Source: Aldrovandia affinis (taxonomy: Eukaryota > Chordata > Actinopteri > Notacanthiformes > Halosauridae). Taken from it: a DNA stretch of 64,000 nucleotides. Positions 40,519-47,153 of this stretch are shown here, piece after piece; position 1 is the first letter of the stretch; each line of letters opens with the position of its first letter. The stretch is from positions 569,001 through 633,000 of the forward strand of contig JAINUG010000304.1 in NCBI GenBank assembly GCA_029706075.1, read 5' to 3'. The notes under the pieces were generated by a model. It worked only from the letters and a program-made list of their open reading frames with translations, was not told the DNA's origin and searched no databases. Both the position numbers and the translations under genes were made by a program.

Positions 40519-43500
40519 TCAACACTTGAATAGAATCGAAGTGGAAATGGAAAAATGGAAAATTGAAATGTATATATACATACATATTCCTCATATAATA
40601 TTGCTGTCAGGTTAACTCATGGTAAGTGGAAAAAATTTACATTTGAAAAGACAGAAAGGGGGCCAGGGCTGCCTTTGATGAGAAAATAAGGGATGAAACT
40701 GTCCAGAACCAACAAGCGAGACGTCTTCTCCTTTGCTGAAACAAGACCCCTCCATTTCCGGAATAATCTTACTTAACTTCATCATCGCCTAGGATAACAC
40801 GGCCTCTCTGCTCTAAGCTGGCGCTAAACGCCCCGGAATCTCCCTAATCCAGGGGCCATTATGGACTCCCTCGCCGGTGACTGCTTGGCAGGACTTGCTG
40901 ACACAGGATTAGAGTGACTGTGAGCATGAGGGAGGAGAGGCTTCTATCGAAGCCCGTTTCCCGCTTGCGCCCGTGCCAGTTGCCGTCATGCCGTGGTCAG
41001 CAAGACCGTCTGAGACATTAGTTGCCGTAGCAATCTGGATTGATTTAAAGGCTGATTGAGGCCCGCAGACCACAAATCCCGGGTCAAACTGATCGCATGT
41101 CATGGATTTGATTACTACCTCCCTAGGCAACTACGCAGGAACCGGTAGAACATCATTGTACGCCTTCACGTCGCATCGATGACATTAATTATTCATGCGC
41201 CGTTCGAAGTGCTCCGGGACGATACCTTCGTCGAGGGTTCGACGTCAAACAACATTCGGTTGACGGATGCATTTGACTAACTATAGGCCACAATGACACT
41301 TGAGACATGGTAACAGCCAGTGTAAATTAAACACAAATCTCTCTATAGGAGATCGTGAACTGTAAATCCTATTATTTGAGAGCCGAGTCAGGAAAATAAA
41401 CAGGAGAAGAGGCTGAGGCGAGGCTGGCTTTCAAGATGAAAGCCCCTACGTTGATGGAACGCCACTGGCACGCCCGCCCCAACGCTACATAATCATCATA
41501 TGCCTCTGGCTTCGCCCGGCAACAGGAGAAACCGCAAATGCTTTTTCGAGGGTTGGAAGTGAAATCATCGAGCCAGATGCATCTTTATATTGAAATAATT
41601 GTCCCGGCACCAGAGGGAGAGCTGCTGCGGGCGCGAGATGGAGCCTGTTCAGATTTCCCCAGCAGTGTTTTATGTCACGCCGAGCGCTATTAGCTCCAGC
41701 GTGACACACTCCACACCGCCCCCCCTTCGCTCTTCTAGAACGTACCAGACCCTTCCTCCATTCACCGGCGAGCCTGCGTGCTCAGCCTCGCTCTGCATGC
41801 CAGCCCTCACACTTACACACAGCTGAGCTCTCCCTGTTCCTGCTCATTCGGGGGGGGGGTTATTACTGCAGAGCACTTTCTTTGCTGCAGATAAGTACCA
41901 CATTTTTAAAAATAATAAACCAGCTCGTCCTTGTTAGATGAAGAAACGCCAATGTCATGGCTGACGTGGCAAACGGAACCGCGTCGCACAAAAGGAACGG
42001 AAATGAGCATCCAACTTGAATGGGGGGGGGGGAATGGAAAAAATGTATGAAAGAGCAGCGCTGTGTTGCGGTTAAAGCAGCGTGGAATGCCTTTCGACTC
42101 CCTTTCGTCTTCGCTGAGCTTTTTAAGGCTTAAACACCAGCGATCGCGGCTCTTTGCGGCAGCTGTCCTAGTTATTTTAGAAAATAGGTACACGGGGGAG
42201 GGGGGGGGGACTTGATAGGAAAACCAAGAGCGTTTTTAGCATGTCACACCTCGCAGTGCATTTCAGATCAATTTAGGCTCTGGAGATCAGGCGCAAATAA
42301 ACCGACAGCGTGTTTACGGCACTGTCCTTTGACAGTCATTTGAGGACGGAGGGGTGAAGGAGTCCTCTGAGGCGAATGCGAGAAAATGTCGGACCTCAAA
42401 TGCGAGCCGGGCAGCTGCTCCTGAGGTGGATCGCACGTTTGGACTTGTAACGCGATTAAGACCTCAAGACAGTGAGCTTGGGTGTGCACCTCGGTCGCCA
42501 CGTCCGAAGTCGGACAAATCAACTGACAAACCAAAAATCCTCATGAATAAAAAGGAAACTCATTCGACGCCTCACAGGGACTGCAGAAAACAACACACAC
42601 ACTGTTGCTTTTTTAAGCTCGTTTTGTTTTTTGTTTTTTTGGTTCCTGTTGTTTTAACTCTGATTGAAAAGGTCACCGCAGCACAGCTTCTAGATTCTTC
42701 ACATCATAGTTGGTGGCCTTTAGAAGGGGCAGACTGGAGCCACTTAAATACACTTACGAACCAGTGCTGCTCGGCAGGTAGAGGCCTGGATGCTGAAGTG
42801 CCTGACATTTACCCAGCCCTCAGGAGGCCCTGGCAGGCGAGAACCTGATTGGTTCCTTCAGGTCTGCTTCCCACTCATAACTGAAGTTTAAATGCTGAAG
42901 TATTAAAAAGTTTTTCCACGACAGACTGACAGAAAAAAATCACTCAAACATCAGAATAAACACAAAGCACTAAAAAAAATCCACTGGTTACTGCAAAGAC
43001 TAAGAACTTATAGATAACTATCTTTGGAGTTCCTAGTGCAGCACTAAGGGCACCTAGGGATGTGGTTGGATGTCTGGTATTAAGAATTTATAAAGCCTTG
43101 CGACGGTTCATCACTCAAACTGCTCATGGTGCTCCCAAGCACTTCCCCTAGGGTTCACCTTCAAACACTCTCTTTGACTTTTTCCCTGGAAATAAACGTG
43201 CAAATGAACTAAAAACCCTGAGCGCCCTTTTAAAAGTATATTACTATTTCTAACTTCGCGATATTTTATCATACACACGCGACAAAAACATTGACAGAAA
43301 CCTTAGAATCGCGACTTTCCGATTTGAGCACTGGCAAATCAAATGGGATTTTTAAATTAGGTTAATTAGACCAAAAGTAAACCTTGTTTTTACTCTGTTT
43401 TTACCTTTTAGTACCGTCCCCTTCTATTGACATGGTAACTAGGTGCGAGTTTCGGGAGGTGTGGGGGGGCGTGGGGCCATGTGTGAAAACGGGCGTAAAC

Positions 43501-46500
43501 AAACACAAACTGTCCCGACAATTTGAAGCAAGATTTTATACAGACATACAATTTTATTCAAGATGGAAAGATTTTCTGCGCTGCAGTGTTTGAGAGCATC
43601 GATGGAAAGCGGCGAAGACAATAACTGGCGAAGAGTAAGTAACTATATTTGATCTGCCATGTTATCAAATACTCGTATATATATTCAATATATGAATTCC
43701 GTGTGTTAAATTGCAGCGTAAACAATGTCCCGACATTATATCGGATCTTGTCTGTGTTTACGGTTGCGAGCTGCCAGCAACAGACGGTGTATGCTGATAT
43801 TTATTTTATTTACCATATTTTCAAATACTCGTGAAAAGTATTCGACTGCTGCGAATAATTAACGGAGGATATTTAACCAGCTGGCATTCTGTTTAGCGCT
43901 TGGACATTATCTAGCTTAGCTTGATAATACCTATTGTGATTAATGTTTCTTGCCTCTCGAGAACTTGTTTGTTCGTGTGCTTGTTGTTGTTTAGATTCCC
44001 AGCGTTTAGTTTATACCACGTTTTTGGATACGTGGATTTACCTGTTTACTTTGATTTGTTTGTTGGTTTTGTTTTGTTTGTCTTTCCGTGTCTTCGCCAA
44101 CCACGGTTTTGCTTTTCGTTTTCCGACAGGCGTTTAACGATAAATATCTTAAACTCAGAAAGCGGGCTACTTTTGATCATGTGCCTGTGTCCACTGCCAA
44201 ACACTCTGGATGTTGGCAAATTGGCTTCTGTTGGTTGCAATAAATGTGTACTCTGCAAGATGTCGGGAAACAGCGGTTTGTGACGTTCCCTTGTGTCTAC
44301 AGTTGACCAGAAACTGTTTTGAGAAGTGGCACCAAAGACTGTGAAAGAACAAATTGTCTCACCATGTTTTAATTTGGAATGTTTTGTATATAGTTTGTTT
44401 TCAATGAATCTTCCCAAATGAAAAAAACTTTCTGCATGGCTCACTGACTATTGCTTACTCTGATGGCTTTTCTCTTTGTCTGGCGGCCTTTGAGAGAGAT
44501 GGCCCATCTGACAGATTTTACAGGTGTGGACAAGCCTCAGGTGTGGATCATGAATATTCTTGAAATTAGCATATAGCCCTCCCACAGCCTGAAATAAATG
44601 TGACCAGTTCTGATAAAAACAGGTTTTTAGCTATTTAGATCTCAGATGTGCTAAACTATTTTCACACCCTTACATAAACAAGACCTTGATGAACAAACGC
44701 ATATTGGCAAAACAATTCGTCACTATAGTTTAGTGTGTGCTTTCACAACATTTAAAAGACAGACCGAGAGGAAAAAAGGGCAAAAGTAAAATGTGCTAGT
44801 GTGAGTAATGCAGTGAAAATGTGTGGAAATGTTCAATTGATTTAGTCATAATGGAAACATTTCACCCAATCCCACAACTAAGAGGTCCCTAACCCCAATG
44901 TTAAGCTATGAGCTATGACACCCCCACAGCCCTGGGGCTTCTCACCTCCACCACGCAGGTGTAGTCGGACCCGTCCAGGAGTGTCACCTTGCACTGCATG
45001 TTCTTGATCTTCTTGGCGGTCTTCAGAGGGGACTTGGACAGCTTGCTGGACGATGACCTGTGAGACGCCTTGTCGTCCTCAAATTGTGGGAAGTCCTGCT
45101 TGCTCAGCGGGATGCCCTCTGCCTCTCTCTCTCCGTTCTGGGGGAGGGGAGAAGGTGCAAGATAAAGCCAGAGAGCACTTTGTGTCCCTAAGACAGACCC
45201 GGGTTCAAGATGCAGCCCACAACCCACTAACTACAAACTGCAATTCCAATGACAAGGCCTGCCTTGGAACTGCTTTTAAAAAAATATATATATATATACA
45301 GTATATATATATATATAAATGGACAACTGTACTAGTAACTATATAACAAAACAAATTGTAGTGGCAGTGGGCAGTACGGCTTGATGACAGTTTATGATGT
45401 ATCCATTTAATGCCCTCTTAAATCTTTGGGGATTAATGAGCAGGCAAGTTAAACCAAAACGATGTTGCTTGTCTGCACCGCGCCGTCTCAATACATGATT
45501 CAGCAGAATAGGAGCAGGATGTCATTAAAATGAATAGCATGAGTCTATATTGGCATTAGTGGCAATGCGACGCTGCTGAGTCACATTACTATGCCTCTTT
45601 CCGAACTGTCGACATGAAGAACGAAGGCTCTTACGTGGGCTGGCCTGGGTAGTTGTCATGAGGCAGAACAGAAAGAGTAGAGAGCACAAATGGAGTTGGG
45701 CCTCCTCTTGGCATGGAGAAATATGGTGCAAAATGCTATTTAAAAATCTAATAAATTATGTGAACAGAACCCAGTTTGTCAAGCAATCAGAAATAGGTAC
45801 TGTTTAATTTGGCTCACGTGCACAAGCTGCAAAGGTGCACAACGGGTGACAGACTTAACATTGGTCACTCATCTACATATATTAAAAAAACATATATTTT
45901 TGTCTTAAAGCACGCCTGTATGGTTGATCCCCTATGTCAACAACCCCATGCCCTTACGGTCATCATTTAAAATGGTTACTGAACAGGACAATAACATTGG
46001 AGAGAATGCAAATAAATATTCGAAAATTCGACCAGGGATGGTAATTACCTGGACATATAGTGCCAAGCACTTAAGCAGTAAATGGCTTTTCAATGCTGAC
46101 TGTTGCTTGGTGCATCCAACCGAGTGCACTTCCTGGGTTTGCCTTTCCCAGTGAAAAGCACTCGGTGCCTTCTACGCAAACACTGTTCAATCGATATTAG
46201 CCATTAGCCACTTTGAGCCGGGTTCTTCGAGGGGACTTGGCCGTACTGCGTGATAGCAAACTGTGGCGGTTGAAAACAGCGAATGAGACAGGCCCAGTGA
46301 TTCAGCCTCTTCCCAGCCGCACTGCAGAGGCGGCGGCCGTGGGAGGGGCTTGGCGCCGTTCCTGATATTCAGCACCAATGCAGGAGTGAAGGAAGCCCAT
46401 CACCACCCCATCACACCAAGCGGGAGGTCTGATGCCTGCTACAATCGGATTAATCAAGACTTCCATTGCCCCATTATGAATTTCATGCTAACATAAGATG

Positions 46501-46805
46501 ACATCTCAAGAGTACAGAGCTGGTATTTGTGTTGTCTGTTTCAGATGGTCCCAGGTCAGGGATAGTTCTTTTTCATTTAGTTTCATTTTGGAGGGGGGTG
46601 GGGATTACATGCTGAAACTCACCTGGTCCTTCCTGGCCGGCGTGCTGTGGCCAGCGGCGGCAGGAAACTGCTCCCCGTCAAATTGCTGTGTGACCTGGGG
46701 GGGTGGGACGGGCTGAGGAGGCGGGGCCTGTTCGGGCTGCACGGCGTTGGGATCCTGCTGCTGCTCCTGCTTGGGCTCCGATTCGGAGCCTGATTCGGTC
46801 GTCAT
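6068..46805 (-). CDS. epb41l3: Protein 4.1B gene, 23 coding exons (overall model)
   Basis: Membrane-cytoskeleton adaptor of the protein 4.1 family. The FERM domain binds membrane proteins, an internal segment resembles the spectrin-actin-binding domain, and the C-terminal domain is conserved across the family. Exons on the minus strand, 5' to 3': 46805-46623, 45137-44946, 37890-37786, 37700-37658, 37360-37285, 36674-36456, 35060-34973, 31383-31231, 30223-30126, 29271-29096, 26258-26080, 23621-23046, 20964-20911, 19736-19701, 18054-17869, 16099-16022, 13931-13332, 11890-11805, 11337-10449, 7943-7812, 7273-7175, 6590-6510, 6178-6068. They join in one frame of 4440 nt (1479 residues plus stop). 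The N-terminus MTTESGS, the hydrophobic exon 12 and the C-terminal exons match 4.1B rather than 4.1R, 4.1G or 4.1N. I cannot tell which fish paralogue (a or b) it is. Not every exon need be in one transcript. Confidence 0.93.
6510..6590 (-). CDS. epb41l3: epb41l3 exon 22 (C-terminal domain)
   Basis: 27 codons, residues 1417-1443, [20 protein letters not shown] and ADIDHDQ. It is almost identical to the mammalian C-terminal domain, including the [16 protein letters not shown] block. The acceptor is GTTCTTGCAG and the donor CAG|GTAAGG, phase 0. Confidence 0.97.
6895..7140 (+). repeat. Interspersed fish repeat with internal duplication
   Basis: The phrase TGACCCACTGTGGACATTAA occurs twice (from 6904 and from 6980). 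'AGATCCCAGGGTA' recurs after a poly-A run of about 28 bases at 7038-7066. The run 'GGTGTCCTGGTCAAATTTCC' and the 'CTTCAGATGAGACATTAAA' phrase resemble a common dispersed teleost repeat. It lies in the intron between exons 22 and 21. Confidence 0.55.
7175..7273 (-). CDS. epb41l3: epb41l3 exon 21 (C-terminal domain)
   Basis: 33 codons, residues 1384-1416, [20 protein letters not shown] then the Thr-run [13 protein letters not shown]. This is the family's C-terminal domain core with its characteristic threonine tract. The acceptor is CCGTGTCCGCAG and the donor AAG|GTTTGA. Confidence 0.96.
7812..7943 (-). CDS. epb41l3: epb41l3 exon 20 (C-terminal domain start)
   Basis: 44 codons, residues 1340-1383, [20 protein letters not shown] then [20 protein letters not shown] and Q. 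The [16 protein letters not shown] string opens the conserved protein 4.1 C-terminal domain. The acceptor is CATTTCTTTCAG and the donor CAG|GTAGGG, phase 0 both sides. Confidence 0.96.
7944..10448 (-). other. Intron 19, no gene seen
   Basis: 2.5 kb between exons 19 and 20. I looked for further phase-compatible exons with 4.1-like sequence and found none. A TGATGA/ATGATG trinucleotide run lies at 7971-7989. Confidence 0.5.
10449..11337 (-). CDS. epb41l3: epb41l3 exon 19 (Glu-rich tandem-repeat exon)
   Basis: An 889-nt exon coding about 297 residues (1043-1339). The acceptor is GTTCTTCCTCTTGCAG and the donor GAG|GTAACC. The reading frame needs a phase 2 join from exon 18. It is extremely acidic, with a degenerate repeat of about 25-30 residues of the form [20 protein letters not shown], present four or more times between about 10490 and 11020. 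The last residues ADKPDCE line up with the end of the mammalian exon EQKPHFE before the C-terminal domain, so this is likely an expanded version of that exon. It is predicted to be disordered. The opposite strand shows long Ser- and Leu-rich shadow frames. Confidence 0.82.
11805..11890 (-). CDS. epb41l3: epb41l3 exon 18 (two alternative donors)
   Basis: Starts after GTCCGCTCAG with [20 protein letters not shown], matching the mammalian SLLESAR segment before the C-terminal domain. Two donors are possible. AAG|GTCTAC after 11805 (86 nt, phase 2) is the only one that keeps the Glu-rich exon 19 open. AAG|GTGGTG after 11768 (123 nt, phase 0) adds [12 protein letters not shown], resembling mammalian TSTSQSWVQK, and would read directly into exon 20. 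Both donors are weak. Confidence 0.75.
11891..13331 (-). other. Intron 17, simple repeats only
   Basis: Holds an AATA tetranucleotide run (13116-13140), a 21-base A run (13216-13236) and another A run at 12046-12058. Local ORFs have no recognisable features. Confidence 0.5.
13332..13931 (-). CDS. epb41l3: epb41l3 exon 17 (200-codon insert)
   Basis: A 600-nt open exon in phase 0, residues 815-1014. It starts [20 protein letters not shown] after the acceptor TCTCGCATGTAG. Its middle repeats short hydrophobic motifs: KVVTVTA, KVVPVLS, TLVTVTE and RTVVPVR, in a Pro/Glu/Ser-rich, probably disordered context. I cannot place it in the usual mammalian isoform from memory. The donor is the weakest part of the call. 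I chose GTG|GTATGA at 13332, just before an in-frame stop. TAT|GTAACC upstream, at 13364/13363, would also keep phase 0. High GC fits a genuine coding exon. Confidence 0.72.
14090..14790 (+). mobile_element. Terminal-inverted-repeat element, about 700 bp, unclassified
   Basis: Perfect 20-bp inverted ends: GCGTTCTAACAGCGGGCGAT at 14090-14109 and its complement at 14771-14790. The inside carries further GCGGGCGA and ATCGCCCG motifs. Possible degraded target duplications are ATAACTGT on the left and GTAACAGT on the right, if the right end extends four bases past the perfect repeat. No transposase is visible. It lies in the intron between exons 17 and 16. Confidence 0.7.
15941..15969 (+). repeat. 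(CTAC)n microsatellite
   Basis: About seven copies of a CTAC tetranucleotide, preceded by ACC-rich and followed by CA-rich sequence, just downstream (gene sense) of exon 16. Confidence 0.85.
16022..16099 (-). CDS. epb41l3: epb41l3 exon 16 (linker)
   Basis: 26 codons, residues 789-814, [20 protein letters not shown] and ETTTTK. It begins TK, like the mammalian exon that follows LVPEE, but the rest is divergent. The acceptor is CTCATTTCTGTAG and the donor AAG|GTAGGG, phase 0 at both ends. Confidence 0.75.
16100..17868 (-). other. Intron 15, no gene seen
   Basis: Contains G-runs at 16977-16989 and 17060-17069. An 89-codon plus-strand frame at 17526-17795 is AT-rich and has no recognisable domain, so I do not call it a gene. 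Confidence 0.45.
17869..18054 (-). CDS. epb41l3: epb41l3 exon 15 (spectrin-actin-binding homology)
   Basis: 62 codons, residues 727-788. It has [20 protein letters not shown], then [12 protein letters not shown] and [12 protein letters not shown]. The [10 protein letters not shown]...[10 protein letters not shown] pattern is the region that corresponds to the 4.1R spectrin-actin-binding domain. The start is taken after TTGGTTGGCCAG, giving GTATPEM as the first residues; this part differs from mammals. The donor is GAA|GTAAGC. Confidence 0.92.
19255..19425 (-). repeat. Fish interspersed repeat, same family as 39112-39323
   Basis: Shares TATACAGCTGGATAT, CTCAAGGGTACAA.GGCAGTG and AGCCCAG.TCCCTAACCATTA with the copy at 39112-39323, in the same orientation. 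The reverse complement reads like the tRNA-like head of a SINE, with the genetic end pointing left. Confidence 0.7.
19701..19736 (-). CDS. epb41l3: epb41l3 exon 14 (36-nt microexon)
   Basis: 12 codons, [12 protein letters not shown], corresponding to the mammalian SDQEED-type acidic linker. The acceptor is AATGCTGGCAG and the donor CAG|GTACTC. Symmetric phase 0 makes it a natural alternative microexon. Confidence 0.88.
20911..20964 (-). CDS. epb41l3: epb41l3 exon 13 (short linker)
   Basis: 18 codons, [18 protein letters not shown], closely matching the 4.1B segment after the SSEEE end of exon 12. The acceptor is TTTTATGAAACAG and the donor GAG|GTTTGT. Phase is 0 on both sides, so the exon can be skipped without a frame change. 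Confidence 0.9.
21183..21212 (+). repeat. (AAAC)n microsatellite
   Basis: About seven AAAC units in the intron between exons 13 and 12. Confidence 0.85.
22351..22787 (+). mobile_element. Inverted-repeat element, about 440 bp
   Basis: The left end GTGGGTTAGACACAAGG (22351-22367) is matched in inverted orientation by CTTTGTGTCTAACCCAT (22771-22787). The left part has a second diverged copy at 25428-25560. No transposase is visible; the 97-codon plus-strand frame inside has no recognisable features. Confidence 0.6.
23046..23621 (-). CDS. epb41l3: epb41l3 exon 12 (basic patch and hydrophobic segment)
   Basis: 192 codons, model residues 505-696. The second half matches mammalian 4.1[21 protein letters not shown], then [40 protein letters not shown] and the acidic end DSSEEE. 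The hydrophobic run is at about residues 640-676 and looks like one long or two short membrane-embedding helices with a Pro break. The first half, with [13 protein letters not shown] and [12 protein letters not shown] (residues 531-564), is very basic and then coiled-coil-like. I do not recognise it in mammals. The acceptor is CGTCCCTGTCAG and the donor GAG|GTGTGT. Confidence 0.88.
25428..25560 (+). repeat. Partial copy of the 22351-22787 element
   Basis: Shares GGTGGGTTAG.CACAA.GTAC, AATCCCCTTCA and GCTAAATAG.CAATATACAA with 22350-22450. Only the left end is present. Confidence 0.6.
26080..26258 (-). CDS. epb41l3: epb41l3 exon 11 (acidic linker)
   Basis: A 179-nt exon, residues 445-504, coding (E)[40 protein letters not shown] and ATPVRYDGK. 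The [13 protein letters not shown] block matches the mammalian 4.1B linker directly after the FA region. The acceptor is GTGTCCGCTTCAG and the donor AAG|GTACCC, ending in phase 0. Confidence 0.93.
27489..27688 (+). mobile_element. Miniature inverted-repeat element with about 43-bp ends
   Basis: The left end GGGGGTTATTCATAAAACTT and what follows (27490-27532) pair with the right end at 27645-27688, which finishes AGTTTTATGAATAACCCTCC. Few mismatches are seen. The interior is only about 110 bp. No clear target duplication was found. Confidence 0.7.
27721..28931 (+). mobile_element. hAT transposon, internally deleted
   Basis: The element at 27729-28923 has inverted ends TAGGGCTG and CAGCCCTA, with further shared sequence (GGTCGACCAAGATTTGTTTT). 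It is flanked by a perfect 8-bp duplication CAAAAAAG (27721-27728 and 28924-28931), as expected for hAT. Inside, an ATG at 28240 and, one base out of frame, a fragment [14 protein letters not shown]...CKLC (from 28260, stop at 28350) resembles a BED-type zinc finger. It runs into a second-frame fragment [19 protein letters not shown] (28348-28434) resembling the hAT C-terminus. The middle of the transposase is gone. Confidence 0.85.
29096..29271 (-). CDS. epb41l3: epb41l3 exon 10 (FERM end and FERM-adjacent region)
   Basis: A 176-nt exon, residues 386-445, coding (R)[19 protein letters not shown], then [15 protein letters not shown] and [18 protein letters not shown]. The last part is the FERM-adjacent (FA) region, which in this family contains phosphorylation sites; RRAS looks like a basophilic kinase site. 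The donor must be GTG|GTAGGT (29096), because this gives SLDG-EVGT across the junction in frame. Confidence 0.95.
29785..29922 (+). mobile_element. tRNA-derived SINE
   Basis: A tRNA-like head with A box TGGCTCAGTAGGTAGAGCA and B box GGGTTCAATTCC ends TGGGACCA. It is followed by the fish tail GTAAGTCGCTTTGGATAAAA. It lies in the intron between exons 10 and 9, antisense to the gene. It is not a functional tRNA, because it continues straight into the SINE tail. Confidence 0.8.
30126..30223 (-). CDS. epb41l3: epb41l3 exon 9 (FERM F3 end)
   Basis: A 98-nt exon coding [32 protein letters not shown] and two bases of Arg. It finishes the F3 lobe with the C-terminal helix. The acceptor is CTCCCGCCAG and the donor CAG|GTGAGA. 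Confidence 0.96.
31231..31383 (-). CDS. epb41l3: epb41l3 exon 8 (FERM F3 lobe)
   Basis: 51 codons, residues 303-353, [20 protein letters not shown] then [20 protein letters not shown] and IKIRPGE. This is the PH/PTB-like F3 lobe. The acceptor is CTGTACCCACAG and the donor GAG|GTAAGG, phase 0 on both sides. Confidence 0.97.
32870..32914 (-). other. epb41l3: Candidate 45-nt cassette exon in the FERM coding region
   Basis: On the minus strand CTCTTTTTTTACCGAATGGCCTAG precedes a 45-nt open segment coding [15 protein letters not shown], followed by a good donor, GAG|GTAAGG. It fits phase 0 between exons 7 and 8. The pyrimidine tract is interrupted, and I know of no 4.1 isoform with an insert here, so this may be chance. 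Confidence 0.25.
34131..34554 (+). mobile_element. Complete tRNA-derived SINE with target duplication
   Basis: The body at 34147-34538 has a tRNA-like head (A box TGGTCCAGTGGTTA, B box GGGTTCAATTCCCC), a GC-rich middle and an A-rich 3' end. It is flanked by a perfect 16-bp duplication AAAAGACAGCATATTG (34131-34146 and 34539-34554). Its 3' part shares TGGCTACCAAATTGGGA with the SINE at 59349-59771. Intact duplications suggest a fairly recent insertion into intron 7. Confidence 0.88.
34973..35060 (-). CDS. epb41l3: epb41l3 exon 7 (FERM F2 end)
   Basis: An 88-nt exon that ends F2, coding (K)[20 protein letters not shown] and YGVDLHHAK, residues 273-302. This is one of the most conserved strings in the family. 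The acceptor is CTTCTCAACAG and the donor AAG|GTAAAG, ending in phase 0. A possible 45-nt cassette exon sits in the next intron. Confidence 0.96.
35061..36455 (-). other. Intron 6, no gene seen
   Basis: 1.4 kb between exons 7 and 6 with a G-rich run at 35960-35970. No repeats with ends or convincing extra exons. Confidence 0.5.
36456..36674 (-). CDS. epb41l3: epb41l3 exon 6 (FERM F2 lobe)
   Basis: A 219-nt exon, about residues 200-272, coding (R)[20 protein letters not shown] then [16 protein letters not shown] and the [18 protein letters not shown] helix. This is the alpha-helical F2 lobe and is nearly identical to known 4.1 proteins. The stretch ATHTVLGSY differs slightly from the usual TLALLGSY. 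The acceptor is CACTGTTTTCCAG and the donor CAA|GTGCGT. Confidence 0.96.
37285..37360 (-). CDS. epb41l3: epb41l3 exon 5 (FERM F1-F2 junction)
   Basis: A 76-nt exon coding (S)[19 protein letters not shown] and on to EDIT plus two bases of Arg. The KFYPPDP turn is a hallmark of 4.1 FERM domains at the end of the F1 lobe. The acceptor is TTTCCCTTGCAG and the donor AAG|GTGAGC. Confidence 0.95.
37658..37700 (-). CDS. epb41l3: epb41l3 exon 4 (FERM F1)
   Basis: A 43-nt exon coding [14 protein letters not shown] plus one base of the next codon. The acceptor is CATTTTTTAG and the donor GAA|GTAAGT. Phase 0 to phase 1 joins cleanly to the next exon to make Ser-Gly-Ala-Trp, as in the family. Confidence 0.93.
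37786..37890 (-). CDS. epb41l3: epb41l3 exon 3 (FERM F1)
   Basis: 35 codons, residues 126-160, [20 protein letters not shown] onward to DNQK. This is the F1 ubiquitin-like lobe, with the family signature of a basic turn followed by LFDKVCE and the DYFGIT strand. The acceptor is TTCTTCCAACAG and the donor AAG|GTGCAG, phase 0 at both ends. Confidence 0.95.
39112..39323 (-). repeat. Fish interspersed repeat (SINE-like)
   Basis: It begins ACATTTACATTTACATCTTATCCAGAGCGACTTAC, the complement of the common fish tail, and ends CCTAACCATTACACTACACTGCC. Same family as 19255-19425. Inserted in intron 2. Confidence 0.75.
39415..39432 (+). promoter_or_regulatory. Three tandem CACGTG E-boxes
   Basis: CACGTGCACGTGCACGTG, three perfect palindromic E-box cores, each flanked by GC. 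It lies in a CA-rich stretch, so it may be microsatellite drift. If functional it would bind bHLH factors of the Myc/USF/clock type. Confidence 0.25.
39616..39624 (+). promoter_or_regulatory. TATA- or MEF2-like element
   Basis: TATAAATAG in a GC-rich setting (GG before, GC after) inside intron 2. It matches a TATA consensus on the plus strand and is close to a MEF2 site. No transcript start can be shown. Confidence 0.2.
40166..40256 (+). repeat. CA/CG alternating purine-pyrimidine tract
   Basis: Mixed CACACGCGCG and ACATGCACACGG units. The alternating pattern could adopt Z-DNA. It has no coding features; the long cysteine/valine frames on both strands here are artefacts of the repeat. Confidence 0.7.
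40459..40516 (+). repeat. (CA)n microsatellite
   Basis: About 29 uninterrupted CA units in intron 2. Confidence 0.95.
40660..42560. other. GC- and CpG-richer block in intron 2
   Basis: Compared with the AT-rich surroundings this stretch has many CpGs and few repeats (for example 41160-41240 and 42100-42520) and no supported exon. It includes homeodomain-type motifs such as CATTAATTATTCATG near 41184. It could be an intronic regulatory region; I have no conservation data to support that. Confidence 0.3.
43563..44243 (+). CDS. Possible small two-exon antisense gene (61 codons)
   Basis: Not a recognised gene. An ATG at 43563 opens 24 codons ([20 protein letters not shown], then NWRR) ending at a perfect donor, AGA|GTAAGT (43634). 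At 44130 a strong acceptor, GCTTTTCGTTTTCCGACAG, opens a frame in the same phase: [20 protein letters not shown] onward to a stop at 44241-44243. An AATAAA overlaps the stop (44239-44244). It lies in intron 2, antisense to epb41l3. Short length and no known homologue make chance possible. Confidence 0.22.
44946..45137 (-). CDS. epb41l3: epb41l3 exon 2 (head to FERM F1 start)
   Basis: 64 codons, model residues 62-125. A Ser/Lys-rich stretch ([16 protein letters not shown]) leads into the first strand of the FERM F1 lobe, [15 protein letters not shown], starting near residue 108. The acceptor is CTCCCCTCCCCCAG and the donor is GAG|GTGAGA, both in phase 0. The next coding exon is about 7 kb away. 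Confidence 0.95.
45282..45318 (+). repeat. (AT)n microsatellite
   Basis: Interrupted TA/AT dinucleotide run upstream (gene sense) of exon 2. Confidence 0.85.
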
Positions 46806-46816
46806 GGCGGGTCAGA
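46623..46816 (-). CDS. epb41l3: epb41l3 exon 1 (start codon, N-terminal head)
   Basis: This exon carries the start codon (46805) and residues 1-61. The acidic, Gln- and Pro-rich head begins [13 protein letters not shown] and ends [11 protein letters not shown], matching the 4.1B head. An acceptor (TTTCTGTCGCAG) ends at 46817, so 11 nt of 5' UTR (46806-46816) precede the ATG and at least one non-coding exon lies upstream. The donor is CAG|GTGAGT, phase 0. The head is probably disordered. Confidence 0.93.
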
Positions 46817-47153
46817 CTGCGACAGAAACGGAGATGGACCAGATGTGAAACAGCCGTGCTGTGATTTCGCTATCTTTCTGCAGCACTTCACAGGTGGCGG
46901 CCGGATTCTCTAAAACGCAGAGCAACTTTACTGTGAGTGGCGATGAGGTGCATTGAGGAGTTGGTCTTGCATGAGCCAGTGGAAGCTGTTCACTGGAGCA
47001 ACGGTCTTCACTTGTAGGACCTGACACACTACATGGTGTTGCATCTCTCCAATAGAGGACATGCAGTCACGTGACCCCATGCTGGACGGCAAAAACCAGA
47101 TCGCGATCCATGTCAGTGGGAACGTAGGAACGCTGCTCTGGGATGTTGGCAAT

